Positions 11,804 through 25,100 are shown, numbered from the stretch's first letter. The stretch is DNA of 64,000 nucleotides from Seiridium cupressi (GCA_036674765.1 JARVKI010000046.1:1-64000), one strand, 5' to 3'. Notes: generated by a model not told the origin, from the letters alone. Translations and numbers: made by a program.

Positions 11804-13948
11804 ATGGGGGCAAGTGATGGCGCGTCGGGGGGCTCCGTGCCAGTCCAGCGGACACCCAACACGTCGACCTCGTCTACGCGCACGACGATGAGCAGGGCGC
11901 TGCTCACACCAGACAGCGACAGCGACTCAGACTTTGGGGAAACCCGTGATGATGTCGCCTTCTCGGAACTGAACGATGGCGGCGAGGCGTACGAGCTACA
12001 AGATCGGACCGGGCAATCTTCCAAAGCTCATCGCTACCATGGCCGTGAATCCGACCACGAGTATGGGCACGGGCTTGATGACGTGGTTGAACACGGTGCT
12101 TACTCCCGGCGCCTCAGCAGCAGCACCGTTGCCAGCTTTCGACTGTACACGCCGGATGAGGAGAATGCTGTCGTTCGCAAATTCGACAGGAAATTAGTCC
12201 TCTTCCTATCCGTGTGCTATATGATGTCGTTCTTGGACCGGTCAAGTAAGCTTTTGCTTCCGTTCAAGTCCGCCATTGTATTGCGGAGACCAGACTGACA
12301 TGTGAGGCAGACATTGGGAATGCAAGGCTTGCGGGCATGGAGCAGGATCTCCAGACCAGACCAGCGAAGGACGATTGGTATCAGTGGTCACTGACCTCCT
12401 TTTATATTGCTTATATTGTGTTTGAGTGGATGAGTCTGCTCTTCCAAGTGTTTCCGGCACATATCTACGTCTGGTTACCCCATATATTTCCTACTCGGAG
12501 AAGGGATGAATTCTAACTCGGCTACAGATATCCTTGATTGTAGTATCCTGGGGCATAACTGCTTCACTGCAATCAATAGCAATATCGTACCCAGCCCTCA
12601 TATTCCTCCGTGTACTCCTGGGCATTGGCGAAGCTGGCTTTTCTGGCGTACCGTTCTATTTGTCGTTTTTCTTCAAAAGGGACGAGTTGGCATTCCGGAC
12701 AGCACTGTTCATCTCCGGTAAGCTTTATTTGACTTGGATGCAGGATCTATTGCCATCTTGATGTTTTTCTTGCGAGATCCTAAAAAACAAATCAGCCTTG
12801 GCTGACATGAAAGGTTAGCTGCACCGCTGGCAACAACCTTTGCTTCATCGCTGGCATGGCTCATACTCAAAGTCGGTGAGGCAAGCCCGATTGCGCCCTG
12901 GCGCTTGTTGTTTTTGCTCGAGGGGTTTCCCTCGGTCGTCATTGGTGTAGTCGCCTGGACCGTTATACCTGACAATCCCCAAGCTGCTTCCTATCTCACA
13001 GATAGAGAGAAGAAAGTAGCTCGTCTGCGTCTGCGCCATGAAAAACCAGGGTCTCGAAAATCTGTAGGGGCAAGGTCAAAAAGGGCTGGACTCAAGTCAA
13101 ATGAGCTTCTTTCCGTCTTGGCAGATCCGAAGGCTTGGATCACCGCCTCGATGTTCTTCCTGACTAACGTACGTACCTTCTTGGGTCCTTTCTCTCCTCT
13201 TTGAGCTTCTTTCTGAGTCTGATAACATTGGCTTAAGGGTTGATACTCCTGAGACCTGTTTCAGAACCCCTAGAACCTATCCGCAAGAGTAATTACTGAC
13301 CCTGATTTGATGTAGATGGCTTATTCATCTTTACCCGTCTTTCTGCCTACTATCCTTCACGAGATGGGGCACTCGGCATTACAGAGCCAAGCTCTCAGCG
13401 CGCCGCCTTATTTCATCGCATTTACCACAGTCCTGATCACAGCTCACCTTTCCGATAAAACGCAAACACGGGCCCCGTTCATAATCGCTCACGCCCTGTC
13501 GTCCGCGTTAGGGTATGCTGTTTTGGCACTTGCTCGGCCACTGAACATCAGTCCGATGCTACGTTACTTGGCCGTCTACCCGGCAGCGAGCGGCTTCTTC
13601 AATGTCGTCGTTCTTATCATCGCCTGGACGATAAACAACCAGCCTACGGAATCTAAACAGGGCGGAGGATTCGCGCTCATGCAGGTTATCGGGCAGTGTG
13701 GCCCACTGGTTGGCACTAGGCTGTATCCCAAAAATGACGAGCCGTTCTTTGAGCGCGGAATGTGGACTTGTGCTGCTGCCATGTCCGGCGTGGTCTTGTT
13801 GGCAGGTGTATTATGGATCTACTTGTCAAGGCAGAATCGGAAGATCGACACAGGACTACCGGGGAGGGAAGAGGCTCAGGGTCTGGTGGGAAGTAAGGAA
13901 GAGGACGGCACTGGAGGGAGACCTGAGGAGTTCAGGTTCATGCTGTAA
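11804..13948 (+). CDS. MFS permease, anion:cation symporter (Dal5/Tna1-like) family
   Basis: Membrane transporter of 590 aa. Exons 11804-12245, 12311-12468, 12528-12717, 12819-13168 and 13316-13948; the frame is intact across all joins. The start is the first ATG (MGASDGAS); the frame is open upstream only through a TTG. A long acidic, Ser-rich cytosolic N-terminus (about 140 aa) precedes the helices. Family signatures are visible: MMSFLDRSNIGNAR after helix 1, IAYIVFEW, FLRVLLGIGEAGFSG, FLLEGFPSVVIG and the late block INNQPTESKQGGGFALMQVIGQCGPLVGTRLYP. Members of this fungal family carry small organic anions and vitamins such as allantoate, nicotinate or pantothenate; the substrate cannot be read here. 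The second intron starts with the unusual donor GTCTGG but has a good branch site (CTAAC). Confidence 0.88.
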
Positions 13949-14295
13949 GTTAGATGGCAGTATGAGATTGTGCAATTCCTGAGTAGCTTGTTATGAATTA
14001 CATGTTTTGTAAGCAAGCCATGCCCACAACGACATGTCTCTTGGCTATTGCACTTGTGGAACTGGCCCCCATTCATCTGAAGTGGCACAGAATCAATCGG
14101 CGCTAGCGGACTTAGCAATGGTGGGAACATTTTGCAGCTGGAGCCGTGGCCCCTGCCTGGTAGCCATGCTTCGCTCCTCGCTGGCCTCCGTAATTTCTCT
14201 GGCCTGAATCGTGACGTGCACCAGGAAACGTCGTTCGCCTTTTTCTCCTCATGACTCCCGGAACATCAAGCCCCAACGCCAACGCCAGCACAACC

Positions 14296-14406
14296 ACATC
14301 TCGCTTCTCAGTCCGTCCACCTCGACACCGTAATCGACCTGCCCGACTGTGCTATTCCATAGTGCACAGTCGAAACTAATTCCCCGAGTCCTTTCCACCC
14401 TCCTTT
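14296..14406 (+). promoter_or_regulatory. CT-rich leader of the UFO1-like gene
   Basis: A pyrimidine-rich stretch runs up to the ATG at 14407, as expected for a fungal transcription start region. The 350 bases before it, back to the MFS stop, show no gene. Confidence 0.35.
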
Positions 14407-17400
14407 ATGCAACAAGAGTTTCCTGCGTCTTCCCAACACTCGCAAGGAATCAACACCCTCGTTTCTCCCCAAACCTCCTTTCAAGATGGCTTGCGCGACC
14501 TCCCACACCATGCCGCTGATGACCCAGATCAGCCGCACCAACGCTCTCGCAGCGCCTCGCCACTGTCTGCCTCCAGCGGCGGCAGTCGCGGAAGTGCCTA
14601 CGCGTCTGGACCTGGCGTCAACGCCGATCAACTCGATAAGGAACTACGCGGACTGAAGGTCCATGATCCTTCTTCCACTCCCGGTCAGCGTATTTTCGAG
14701 TACGAGAATGCCTTGACACCCTCGACTCCACGACAGGCTCTGGGCTTCAAAGTCATCAAGCGTGCCAGTCCATTGTCGGATGGCCCGCAGCTGGCTGAAT
14801 TTCCCAATGGTTCGTTGTTCCACACATGCGTATCTCGTGGTCGTGCAGGCAACATGTACTGACAGTGCACAGAGATATTGACGCATATACTGTCCCACTT
14901 GCACCCTGACTCTCATACCGCTGTCGCCCTGGTATCGAAACGCTTCCACAGTTTGGTAACGACCTCGCATGCATGGCGAATGGCCTTTCAGCGTTTCTTT
15001 CCTGGCCAAGATGCACTGCTATCGTCTAGTACAGGCCGCGGCCTTCCTGACGACGATGAGCTCATTCGATCCGAGATTCGGCAGTTTGCTCGCCTCACAG
15101 GCAATGCATCCTGGCGCAGTGAATACCTGCTCCGTACCCGTCTCTTGAGGAGTCTTGCTAGAGGCAAGCCTAGCAGCTCGCGCGGGATAGGGTCTTCTAC
15201 GCGGAATAGCCAAACTGGGAAGAAACTGAGTGCTGTGTTGACGTACAACTCGAAGCTTCCCTCCATGGTCACCAACGTGCACGCTACATTTGCTTCGAGC
15301 GCCAAGAAACCACCTCGTGTGATACATGGTGCCGCCGACTTGAGTGTTTGCAGTGCTAGCGATCCCACAAACGGAAAGGTAGAGAAATGGGGACTTGACG
15401 ACCCATTCACCTTTGCGCAATTCGACGAAGTGGTACCCCAAATCTTGCCCTATGGAGTGGGTGAAGGTCCAGCCTCGGTACCAAACGTCATGGATGTCAG
15501 CCAGCCTTTCGGAGTGGTTGGTGGCGAGGGCTTCCCCGGTGGTAGAGTCTTTTACCGTCCAACTGGTGTTTATAGGGGGAAATACCTCAGTCCGGATTCA
15601 AGCATGGTTGATGCCCATCCAGATATCCCCAAGATACCAGAGCTTTCTGAAGGCATTTGTTCGGTTTGGATCGCCAAGTCCTCTACTGTCCCGTCCCTCA
15701 CTCAGACAATGGTTGGGATTCTGACTGGCTCGACGCTGGGTGTGGTTACTGCGTACGCACTTGGCACGGATCCCGCTGGTCCTCGCTTTGCAAGCGGTCA
15801 AATCACTGCGCGCTGGGTGCTAAGTCCCGGCGTTCCCATCATTGCCATCCAGGTGGATGAGAACTACAGTCCAAAACGCAAGGCCAGTGGTCGTGTCTTT
15901 GCGGTTGCTTTGAACGCACTTGGCGAAGTCTTCTACCTGACGCAGCCCCCAGCGCCCCTTGCTGTCAGGTCCAAAGCTGAAGATGCCACCAGGTGTGCAT
16001 GGTACGCCGGGCGGTCTACCTATTGGCAGCTGATCGAGGGCACTCGCCGTCAGGCACGGCCTGATGAATCAGGGAAGAATGCTGTTCGGGGTGCATATTC
16101 TCCACGTTCTCCGTCGAGCGCCATGAATCTGAAGAAAGATCAAATCATTGCAGAGGCTCGAGAGATCGAGAGGTTTCTGCGATACAAGCCAAGTCATTTC
16201 CGCAAGGTATGCGACGGCTGGGACATGCGTCGGAGACTTGAGGTTGACTTCGCGGCCGTCGGCGAAGACGGCGCCGGAGAAAATATCCTTGTCATTGATT
16301 GCGGTCTCGACGAAGAACAAACCGCTGGCATTACACGCTTCTCTCGAATCGTATCTCGTGGTGGGGATCTCTTCGAAAGCGTCGGTACAGAGCCAGTCAA
16401 TTCTGTCGAAAACGCACCGGTGTCATCACTGTTTGGTGGCGGTGCTATCGAGACGGCTTCCTCATCGACATCAGCACCGGCCCCTCCCAAGCCAACGTCG
16501 GCAATAGGTACTCGGTCTCCCGTATATATTGGAGTTTCAAAGCCCGACGACTGGCGTGAGACGAAGTTCCTGCTGCCTCAAGGGAGTGCCAAGCTCACGG
16601 CAAGTAGTCTTGACGTGTCACTATATGCCGGTATGGTCTGTTTTGAGGAGGCCTCGGGTGATGAAGTTGGAACTCAGGCCGCGCCAGCCACCCCGACTAG
16701 ACACGCTCCATCCGACGTTCCTGGTAGACGCGCCAGGATGATAGGTGTGGGCACTAGCTTGGGGGCCATATGGCTTTGGAATATGAGAGAAGGCCATCTA
16801 ACCGATGGCATCAAAGCCGTTCGTATCATTCAGACGGAGTCGCCTGAAATTACTTGTATCGCCATGTCCGCTTTGTATCTGGTCCACGGTGGTAGCGATG
16901 GTCTGGTGCAAGCCTGGGACCCTTTGGCCTCTACGCTTGATCCCATTCGTACTCTAAATGCACGCTCAACTGGTCGAGTGCCTCGCATCATGATGTCGGT
17001 GAATCCAGCTTTGCGCAATAGCAATTTCGCAGCGGTTGGTGCCATCTATCTAGATCCAGATCCAACTGTGCTTAGGGGCATTGTTTGCTTTGGCACATTT
17101 GTGCGCTACTGGGCGTACAGCTCAACAGGACAGCCTTCAGGCAGAAGACGACGCTTGCGACATTCGGACATGCATGGTCGCACCGACAGCAGCCGGCGAT
17201 TTGGCGGAGGAGTCAAAGGCTACATCGCTGCTGAAGCTGAAGAACTACGAGTTGAGCAGCACCATAAAATCCGGGAGCAGGCACGTCTCCGCTCACGGTT
17301 TGGTGTCGGCCTGGCCGATCTCACCGAGGAGGAAGCGCTCCAGTATGCAGAAATGATGTCCCAAGAGGCCTTCTTGTTTGATGAGCATCGGCGCACTAGC

Positions 17401-17907
17401 GCAAGTGAGACTGGCTCGGCCTTCGATACCACTTCTACAAGTGGTCGAAGCTTGGATACTGTCACTCCTGATCCCAGTGTCACAGGGTTTAGCCCGCCTG
17501 CTGCGAGCAGCAGTGCACCACTTCAAGCAACGGACGACGAGAGTGACTACGAACTCCAGATCCAGCAGGCTCTGCGACTCTCGCTACTTGAAGGCGTCAA
17601 TGAGATGGGCCAGTCTCCCAGGGGCAACAGCTCTGGTGATTATGAGTTCCCCATAACCATCAAAGAAAAGCGCGGCAAACGAACCCCATCCACTCCATCG
17701 TCGAGCCATACTCCCATGGTTCAGCATGCGGGCTCATCTAGTGCTACTGCGGCTAGTCCGGACATGGACGACGATTTGCGTCTGGCATTGGAACTGAGTC
17801 TAGCTGAGGAGGAGAGTCGAAGGTCTTTCCAGAGAAGCCCGAGTGTTGATGATGTAGAATTTCCTGCATTAGGTGGCATTGGCAAGGGGAAGGGCAGAGC
17901 TTGGTGA
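14407..17907 (+). CDS. UFO1: F-box/WD40/UIM protein, Ufo1-like SCF adaptor
   Basis: Large substrate adaptor of an SCF ubiquitin ligase, 1145 aa, in two exons (14407-14809 and 14873-17907). Splicing restores the F-box: LAEFPN joins EILTHILSHL, followed by HTAVALVSKRFHSL (about residues 128-175). The middle contains WD40-like blades such as GAIWLWNMREG and HGGSDGLVQAWDP (about 760-830). The C-terminus carries two ubiquitin-interacting motifs, YELQIQQALRLSLLEG (about 1024-1040) and DDDLRLALELSLAEEE (about 1098-1113). This F-box, propeller and UIM order is that of yeast Ufo1, which targets Ho endonuclease and Rad30; there the UIMs promote turnover of Ufo1 itself. The protein is much longer than yeast Ufo1, with low-complexity linkers. 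Orthology is inferred from architecture. Confidence 0.82.
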
Positions 17908-19272
17908 GAGGCGAGATGGGAATTGGTTGCGTTCACTTCGAGACATCACGAATTGTTTTTTACTTCATGCCCTACGCTCTAGCACAGGAGTCAATGCTTT
18001 GGTTCACGGTCTCGGCCCCTTTTTAGATGAATCTTTTAAAGAATTTCTAGTTTTCTCATTCAACACAGACTTTGGTTTTTCGCATGAAACTCTTTCGTTC
18101 CCTCTTCATGATGTGCATGTTGAACACGCCACCTCGTCGATGGATGTACCAAGTGGCTGGGAAGCTTCTCCGGCTCTACAGCCCCGAAGAATTCTACACC
18201 CCGAAAGCGCTTGGGCATGGGCCACGCAAGCATTCAGCATCACGATTCCCTCCCCAAAAAACCCTCTTGCAAGATGGTCCGCAGCAGCCTCGGTTGTTTG
18301 TACCGGGTTAGGTTTCGCACCTGGCATACAAGGACAATGATTGGCCACTGATCGTCGGGAACATGCAGACAGACATGCACAGCAAGAGGCTTTTTGCCTC
18401 AGCTGAAGACGGTGCACAGCAAGAGGCTTTTTGCCTCAGCTGAAGACGGTGCACATGTCAGCTGTACGGCTATTAGATAGATCATTACATTGCCAAGATG
18501 CCAAAAGTGCCTCCCCCCACCCCCCTTCTCCTCAAAGTTCGGGCTGGCTAGGACTACTGTCCCTGGATATGTACAGGATGGGCGCTGCTTAATTTCGGGT
18601 TGTGCGATATTGCAGGATCATCATGTATGAACGGCGAGGGGGGGAGGAACGGGCATGTCTGCTGGGATTTCAGCTGGATACATGTTATCAAGTGGGTGGT
18701 GCCACGGCAGTTGCGTGTTGACGGAGGGTTGCAGTGTCAAAATCCTTTTCGCCCTGAAGGATCGTGCAGGTAACGGTATCAGGTAAACTTACTCGTTCTT
18801 CATTTATCGCTGGGGTAGCAATGACTGACACCATGTACGTGCATTCGGGGTTTCAGGTGCTACGATGAACCGCGCAAGGAGGAATGGGGGCGCCTGCACG
18901 AATGGTGACATTATAGAATAATCAGGTATCTCGGTATTGTTTTGACAGCTTTTACACTTTTCTCTTTTTTTCCCTGCTATGTGCAGATTGGCCATCTATT
19001 GTGTAACTTGGAGATTTCTAGCATAGCCGTCCTCCATGCCATATTGTCATTGGACCTCCATACGCGCAACTAGTTTCCCATTCTCGAATGACAAAGTTTG
19101 TCCAAAAACACCGTGGTTAGCCAAGTCTCTCATTATAGGACGGCGAAAGCCCCATTTCCCGATATCCCAAGCAGACCAAGAACTCCGTCGCTGTCCGTAA
19201 ACTAAAGATGATAATATGAAATATGTTGGAGAAGGGATGTATGCTGTCCATGTAAATCAGTGTGTTGGTAGA
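17908..19272. other. convergent intergenic region
   Basis: Contains the 3' flanks of the UFO1-like gene (+) and the pepsin-fold gene (-). It includes the 37-bp tandem hairpin repeat at 18377 but no supported gene. Confidence 0.5.
18377..18455. repeat. tandem 37-bp repeat with internal hairpin
   Basis: Two exact copies of 37 bp (18377-18413 and 18414-18450) plus the first five bases of a third. Each copy contains GAGGC-TTTTT-GCCTC, a perfect 5-bp stem with a T5 loop. It lies about 470 bases after the stop of the UFO1-like gene. Confidence 0.9.
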
Positions 19273-22131
19273 TTATCTAGTGCCGCCTTCCTCCCAGCTG
19301 TATCGCCTTTCCGCAGGTTGAGGCACGTGGACCAAGTCAAAGCCATTCAGGCGCTGTGAAGACGATGTCGGTACGACTGTTGGGTCTATCGGGGTTGGCA
19401 CGTGGACGATGTCATTCCGTGTTTCCAGCCGCCCGGAATTGGTTGTGGCCGACACTGGAGTTGTTGGTTGCGGAATATGGACAAAATCTGCTGGGCCGTC
19501 TAGAGTGCTTGTCGAGAGGGCGGATTTGGGCTCCGAACCTTCCTCTTCTATTGGCCGACCGCCCAGTCCGAATCGGCCAAATGTTTCATCATGCTCGGGC
19601 TCGTTCCAATTATGTTCTTCCTCCTCCACGGTAAAATTGCTGCCCAGGGTATCCGCAGTCGACTCACGCCTTGATTCCGCAGCTGAGGGGATTGTCGGTA
19701 AGGTAAATGTGTGCCCATTCGTTATGACCAAGCGAGGCATCGATGTCGGATGAGGAGGCCGTATATTGCCGGGAAGCGGTCCCAGGCAAACGACTTTGGA
19801 CGGATCGATGGGGCTTCGTTGGTATGAGGTCATGGGTGGAGCGAGGTGTGCATTGTCGACCATCGGTGATCCGCTGGACGATGCGGATCGACTGATAGAC
19901 CGCCAGTCGAGCGTATCGGGTGATGACGGCGTATTAGCTGAGCCGGGATTCGACAAAGAACGAGGCAGGGTAGTCGGAGCCGTGAATGTCATGGGTGGCG
20001 GTGCGTTCGGTACTTGAGTTGGCGGCCATTCACCATGAGGCGTCATTGGCGATGGTATCGAGTAAGAGTAATCGTCATGGGTCGGTGTGGAAGCAGGAGA
20101 GAGACTCGCGTTGTCGGAACGGAGAGAACGGTTAGAAGGGCGGTAGTGCGGCATGGGACTGATGTCTTGATAGCCCTTTTCAAACCCGCCCATGGGCGGA
20201 TCCATCGGAGAGGGGCCGGGCGTATATTGTGGCACTGGCCCTTGTAATTGCCGCTCCATCTTGCGCCGCGCGACCTCGTAGGTGCTGAGGTCATGTGTCT
20301 CTTCTGTTCCGAACTCCGTGGTCCCATTAATTGAACGAGTGTCGGCGGCATCCAGTTCTACAGGCGCCGGAGGGGCATCCATCTCGTATCTTTCCTGTCC
20401 GGCGGCTTCGAATGGCTGTGTGCTGTCTCCCGATATCTCGTGCGCCAAACCTCTCCTGCTTTTCCTACCCGGTAGCTTTCGCGTAAGCCTTGAAAACATC
20501 CTGCCGACCGGCGTTCTTGGAACATCAGATTCCAGGGACGAACAACTGTCCTTCAGACTGTTCACCTCGGTTGCTGCTCCTCCTTGCCTCCTCTTTCTCC
20601 GTCGAATGCACCAGCACAAAAGGATGATTGACAACAAAACTACACAGGCGCCGACGACGATCCCCACAATCGCGGCCGTGCTCAGTCCTTCCGCCTCGGG
20701 AGAGCCGGAGCCGGCGTCGGGGTAAGGATTGTTGGCTGAGCTTTTCACCGTCACGATGGACGTGTTCGTTGATGGGCTGTCGGGAAACAGAGCTTGGTGT
20801 ACTGAAAATGTGCTGGACTCATAGTTCATCTTGATGTAGGCCTCCTGCAGGAAGGACCTCCCTATGATGATCTGGGTGCCATTGTCGGCACGCTTGAGGG
20901 GGAAGTATGGTATCGCGGCATCGCCATACTCGAAAAGGTTCATGAACGGGTAGCGGAGAGTCTGCGCGAACGCATTGGCAGAAATTGTTATGTTGACGAC
21001 ACCCCCCACATTCAGTGGGTCTCCAAAATTGTCTCTGTTGTCATTGCTGGATAGCGAGAACGTGAATGCGAGGTCCGTGTCGGAGAAGCCCTCATAGATC
21101 TGATTGTTAGAGAATAGATATAAACCGAAAGTCTCGTTCCACGTGAGATTAAGCGCCTCCGCAAATCGGTCGCAAATCACGGCAGGAAGCCATAGATACG
21201 GCGTTGAGCTATCAATCAGTGCTACGACGGACTCATCAAAAGAGGACAGGGACAGCGAGGTTGAATTCCATGCGGTCGGCGCTTGGTTGACGCTGGAAAT
21301 CGACGCTGTGATGGCTCTAACGAGAGCTTCGGGTTGACGTGTCGTAGAGTTCAGGCTGAAAGCCGTGTCGTGTGAAACGAAGCGGGTTTGATCGTAACCT
21401 CCCAGCACCAAAGACATTGGCGTACCGAATTGGCCTCCATAATAAGCCCCAGCGGTGTAGCCATAGCTGTGGCTTGGGATGATCGCATCTCGCTCGACCA
21501 AGGCAGCAATAGGGCTTTGCACTACGGTTGTCTCGAATCGACCGGGAGTAATGCCTAGTCCAAAGAAGCCCGTGTAATAGTCAGTATCGTTGATGGCAGC
21601 CACAACCTGCGTTGCTAAGCTCGTCTGGTTCTGAGTAAGGCTGTTGTGAACAGCGACGGTCTCCATTGCATAGTCGCCATTGGCAACTTGGTCAAGGTAA
21701 TCCAAGCCCACATCCCATTGCCCAAGCGAGGACCAGCTGCTAGACGCGCTGATGTTGAATACGTTTCCGCGAGCCGCGGTGCACAGGGCGCCTGCATAAG
21801 GAATTAGTCAAGGCCGACTGCTTGGCCCGCGAGGGTCGACTTACTAGAACCGCAACCGTTGCTTTCAATGACCCATATCTCGGAAAGACTGGTGCTCACT
21901 GTGACGTCGACTTGTTGTCCAGGCTCGCCGACATAGAGGCCCATGGAGGACCAGTTGCCATCGATGCCGTACCTATCTAATGTTAGCCTACTGCTCGGGT
22001 CTACGGGAGCTTAAAGCAACATGCCATTTCGTGGACGGCTCGAGCCATAGTGCTTCTGAATCTGCCTGAGCCAAGCAAATCACGGTAAAGAGTGCTCCGA
22101 GGAACGACGCTGCGTAATGTGTCGATAACAT
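19273..22131 (-). CDS. membrane-anchored aspartic protease-like protein, degenerate active site
   Basis: Pepsin-fold (A1-like) type I membrane protein, 917 aa. Exons 22131-22025, 21972-21845 and 21791-19273. A signal peptide (MLSTHYAASFLGALFTVICL...) starts exon 1. The N-lobe strand that normally holds the first catalytic Asp reads VTVSTSLSEIWV, so Ser-Thr-Ser stands where DTGS is expected. The second lobe keeps Asp in ALIDSSTPYLWLP. The first residue therefore looks lost and proteolysis is doubtful. A helix (about 447-470) followed by CIRRRKRR anchors it, with a long Pro/Ser-rich cytosolic tail. Intron 1 (21973-22024) reads as GC-AG: only the donor TG|GCATGT restores KWYGIDGNWSSMG, and a perfect CTAAC branch site is present. 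Likely surface protein; function unknown. Confidence 0.78.
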
Positions 22132-25100
22132 TCTGGCGAGCCGTCGTGACTCCCGGCTGTCGTACGCATGCGCGTGAGGGTTACCGATGCACGCTGGAGT
22201 GGCTCATACAGGGCTACTGTTCTGTCGAGCGGTATGCTGTTGCTTCCAAGGACCGTGAAACACGGCAGGTTCAACACCGGACCGGTCGCACTATCGCATA
22301 TGGTCCCAGGCAGCTCTGCCCCGAGGTCGACATCTGTGATTGCAAGACGGATCACGGCGAGAGAGGGCAGCAGCAAGAAAGCGATAACGACAGCCGGTGG
22401 ACTGCCAGCGGACGAAATCGGTAGTAAATGAGTGACAGGGTCAGTCTTGAAAGCAGGTGGGCTCCTGGGCTGGGGTCCCCAGCTGGGTATTCGGCTGGAT
22501 CCTTGGCGACAGCCATGGCACCATGCTTTCTTTTTTGCCCATGGGCCGCATTGTTCAGGCGACCAGCATTCGACAGCGAGGTGCAACCCAGCAGCAGGCT
22601 GGCGTGATGGGCAGGGGCTGTCGGTGGCTACAGGGACATTGGCTGGAGACTGCATCTGAAAGGCCCGAGATCCACGGGGCCGTCGCATCGAGTGGCTCTT
22701 CTGCCTTTGCGCTGCCGCGGCAGCCTGGGAACAGCCTGCCCTGAAGCTCGCTAACCCCAAGCCACTATGGCCAGTCAAAGCCGCTAGAACCATGGGAAAC
22801 ACGCCGTCGCACACCTGTTCCCCGGCATGTGCTGTCAAAGGCAACTTTGCAAGTTCGTCCACGGGTGCCACTATCACCCCGGCCATCTCTGGCTTCACCT
22901 CTAATGAGTGTTGACCAGGCCTACTGCTACCTTCAGTGGAAGGTGGCCGTTCTTTCTGGCACGCTCCCGAGAGATAGAATTTCCTAAACTCTCTCATTCA
23001 GTCAAGGTAAGGCAACTGCAATACCGAAACCTGCTTCGCTACCCTCACCAGCTGAATTCATATCGCTTGGCTCTGCAGAGGTAGCTTGCATAGACGCTCA
23101 TTGGGGCGTCTTCGTCGAGGTTTGATGCTGTCATCCTTTTAAGGCTCTCAATGTCTAGCCTTACATGCCCTTCAGTGGGGCCATCTCAGGCTCACTGGCT
23201 CTTGTATCACCGATCAGCATCCTCATCCCGCCTCTTGTCGAACCACCTCTGCTTTGACAAACCCTTATCAGGAACCCTTTTCAAGCTTTGGCCAGGCTGG
23301 CCGGTCCAACCCTGATGTCCAGACAAAAAGCCATGGACAATCCTGAGCATTGAATTGAGAATGGGACAGCATCCAGAGCACTACGATACGCCTCTACAGA
23401 ACAGACCCAGATGCAGCAAGACAGTTATCCCAGCTGACAGGGACCATCACAGGAGCCTCTCTCAATGTTGCACCGAGGGGGATGAGGATGGATCTGACAG
23501 TGACCTTTCATTTCAGACCAACCATGCACACCCTTGTCCCCAAGCAGGCCAAGGGATTGTCGTCTGCGGCCAATTCCAGGCCTGGAAACCTGGATAAATG
23601 AGCAAAACTGGCCGGTCTTGCCGACAGGGCAATTGATTTCGACACCTGGAGAAGGATCATCATGCTACTCTGCCGTGTACATCGTGCCTTGCGATACTGT
23701 CTGTGCAAAGCTAGCTGACTTGACAACCTAGACGCGTCGAGAGTTATCACAGTCCTCGAGTACGCCACGAAATGCTGCTGAGCAAATGCCGTGCCGACTT
23801 CCTGTGTCGTTACTAATCTCGTTTTCACTATCTGGCAATTCCGATGGTGCTGGTGCAATACGGAAGGTCAACTTTATACTTTCACTCAAGGATGCGGAGA
23901 TCTCTTTCCGTGTTCAATGAGGGCTCCTCAACCCAAGTTATCCGAAGAGCATCCAATTCTTATTCACTTTTCAGTTTCCAGTTTTCTGAAAGGAGATATC
24001 GTATACATATTGGAAGGGCCCCGAGCTGACCACCAAATCCAGATTCGGTCTCAATGACCACTGAGATGCCAGCAGGTCCAACGTGCCACTTTGATCCATG
24101 TCTGACGATGAAGAAGAACGCCGGGTATGCTTCAATTGTTGAAGATTTTCTTCTACTTCCAAGGAAAATTCCTTTTTAACTTCCTAATTCCTTGCAGCTA
24201 GTAATGCAGTCTCACCTGTCAAGCTTTCAACCTGGATCTCAGCTCGCATCTTCCGACGGAAAACGAGAAAGCTCAGTCTATCGTCATCAGTTTCGACGGG
24301 AGTCGAGATGGGGATAAGACGGTAGCTCAGAAAGCGGTTATGCTTTGACTGGGAGCCAGTGCGTAAAGCATTTTGACATGTTACTAAGAAACAAGCCTCA
24401 CTGTGAACGATGCATTCTTCAGGTCTTGACGATCATAATCTTCAGCGTCAGCAGAAATGCTCCTATCACACGACAAAACCCTTCCGTCAACGAAAGGTAC
24501 ATGATACCTCGACAGATCGGGGACCTGGGGTACCGCGCCTGGAGCCTGCTTTCTGGGTCCCGCGAAGCCCGCGTGTAGGCCTTGTCACCTTCTGCAAACG
24601 GCATAGACTTTCGAAATTGGTAGGGCTACCGGGCTAATGTAAAGGAAACTCAACCCTACTACCAGCCCGACGGCAGGAGTCCACCAGTCAGCGGGAGCAT
24701 GCGAAATGCAAACTGGCCAGCCTCCTTGTCGCAGCCGGTCTAGACTGAGAGGACAAATTGGGCCATGGCTTTTGATTAGGAAGGACAGACGTTCCACGCT
24801 CTAGGTGCAATAAGGGTTTAACCTGCCACTTTTAACACAAGACGCCAGGAAGAGTAATTCTGTTTACTATAGTCGCAGGGCCACTGACTCATGGAATCGT
24901 CGAGTTACGCAGTCACGTAGTGATTCTGCACGCTCGGTATGGGTATGCGCGTCCCCGATTCAATAGTTTGTACCTCTTGGCTTCGGTAATTGAATTCTCT
25001 GGGTCCTTGAAATCCTTCGCCATGAGGAACCAGATAGTCGAGTGCCGATGGGCTGGTGGGCCATTCCCTTTCTCCTCTGTTTCCAAGGAACCCTGGCCGA

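Noticed and set aside
22080..22997. 305-codon minus-strand open frame upstream of the pepsin-fold gene
   Set aside because: Overlaps exon 1 of that gene in another frame on the same strand; composition is random and no domain is seen.
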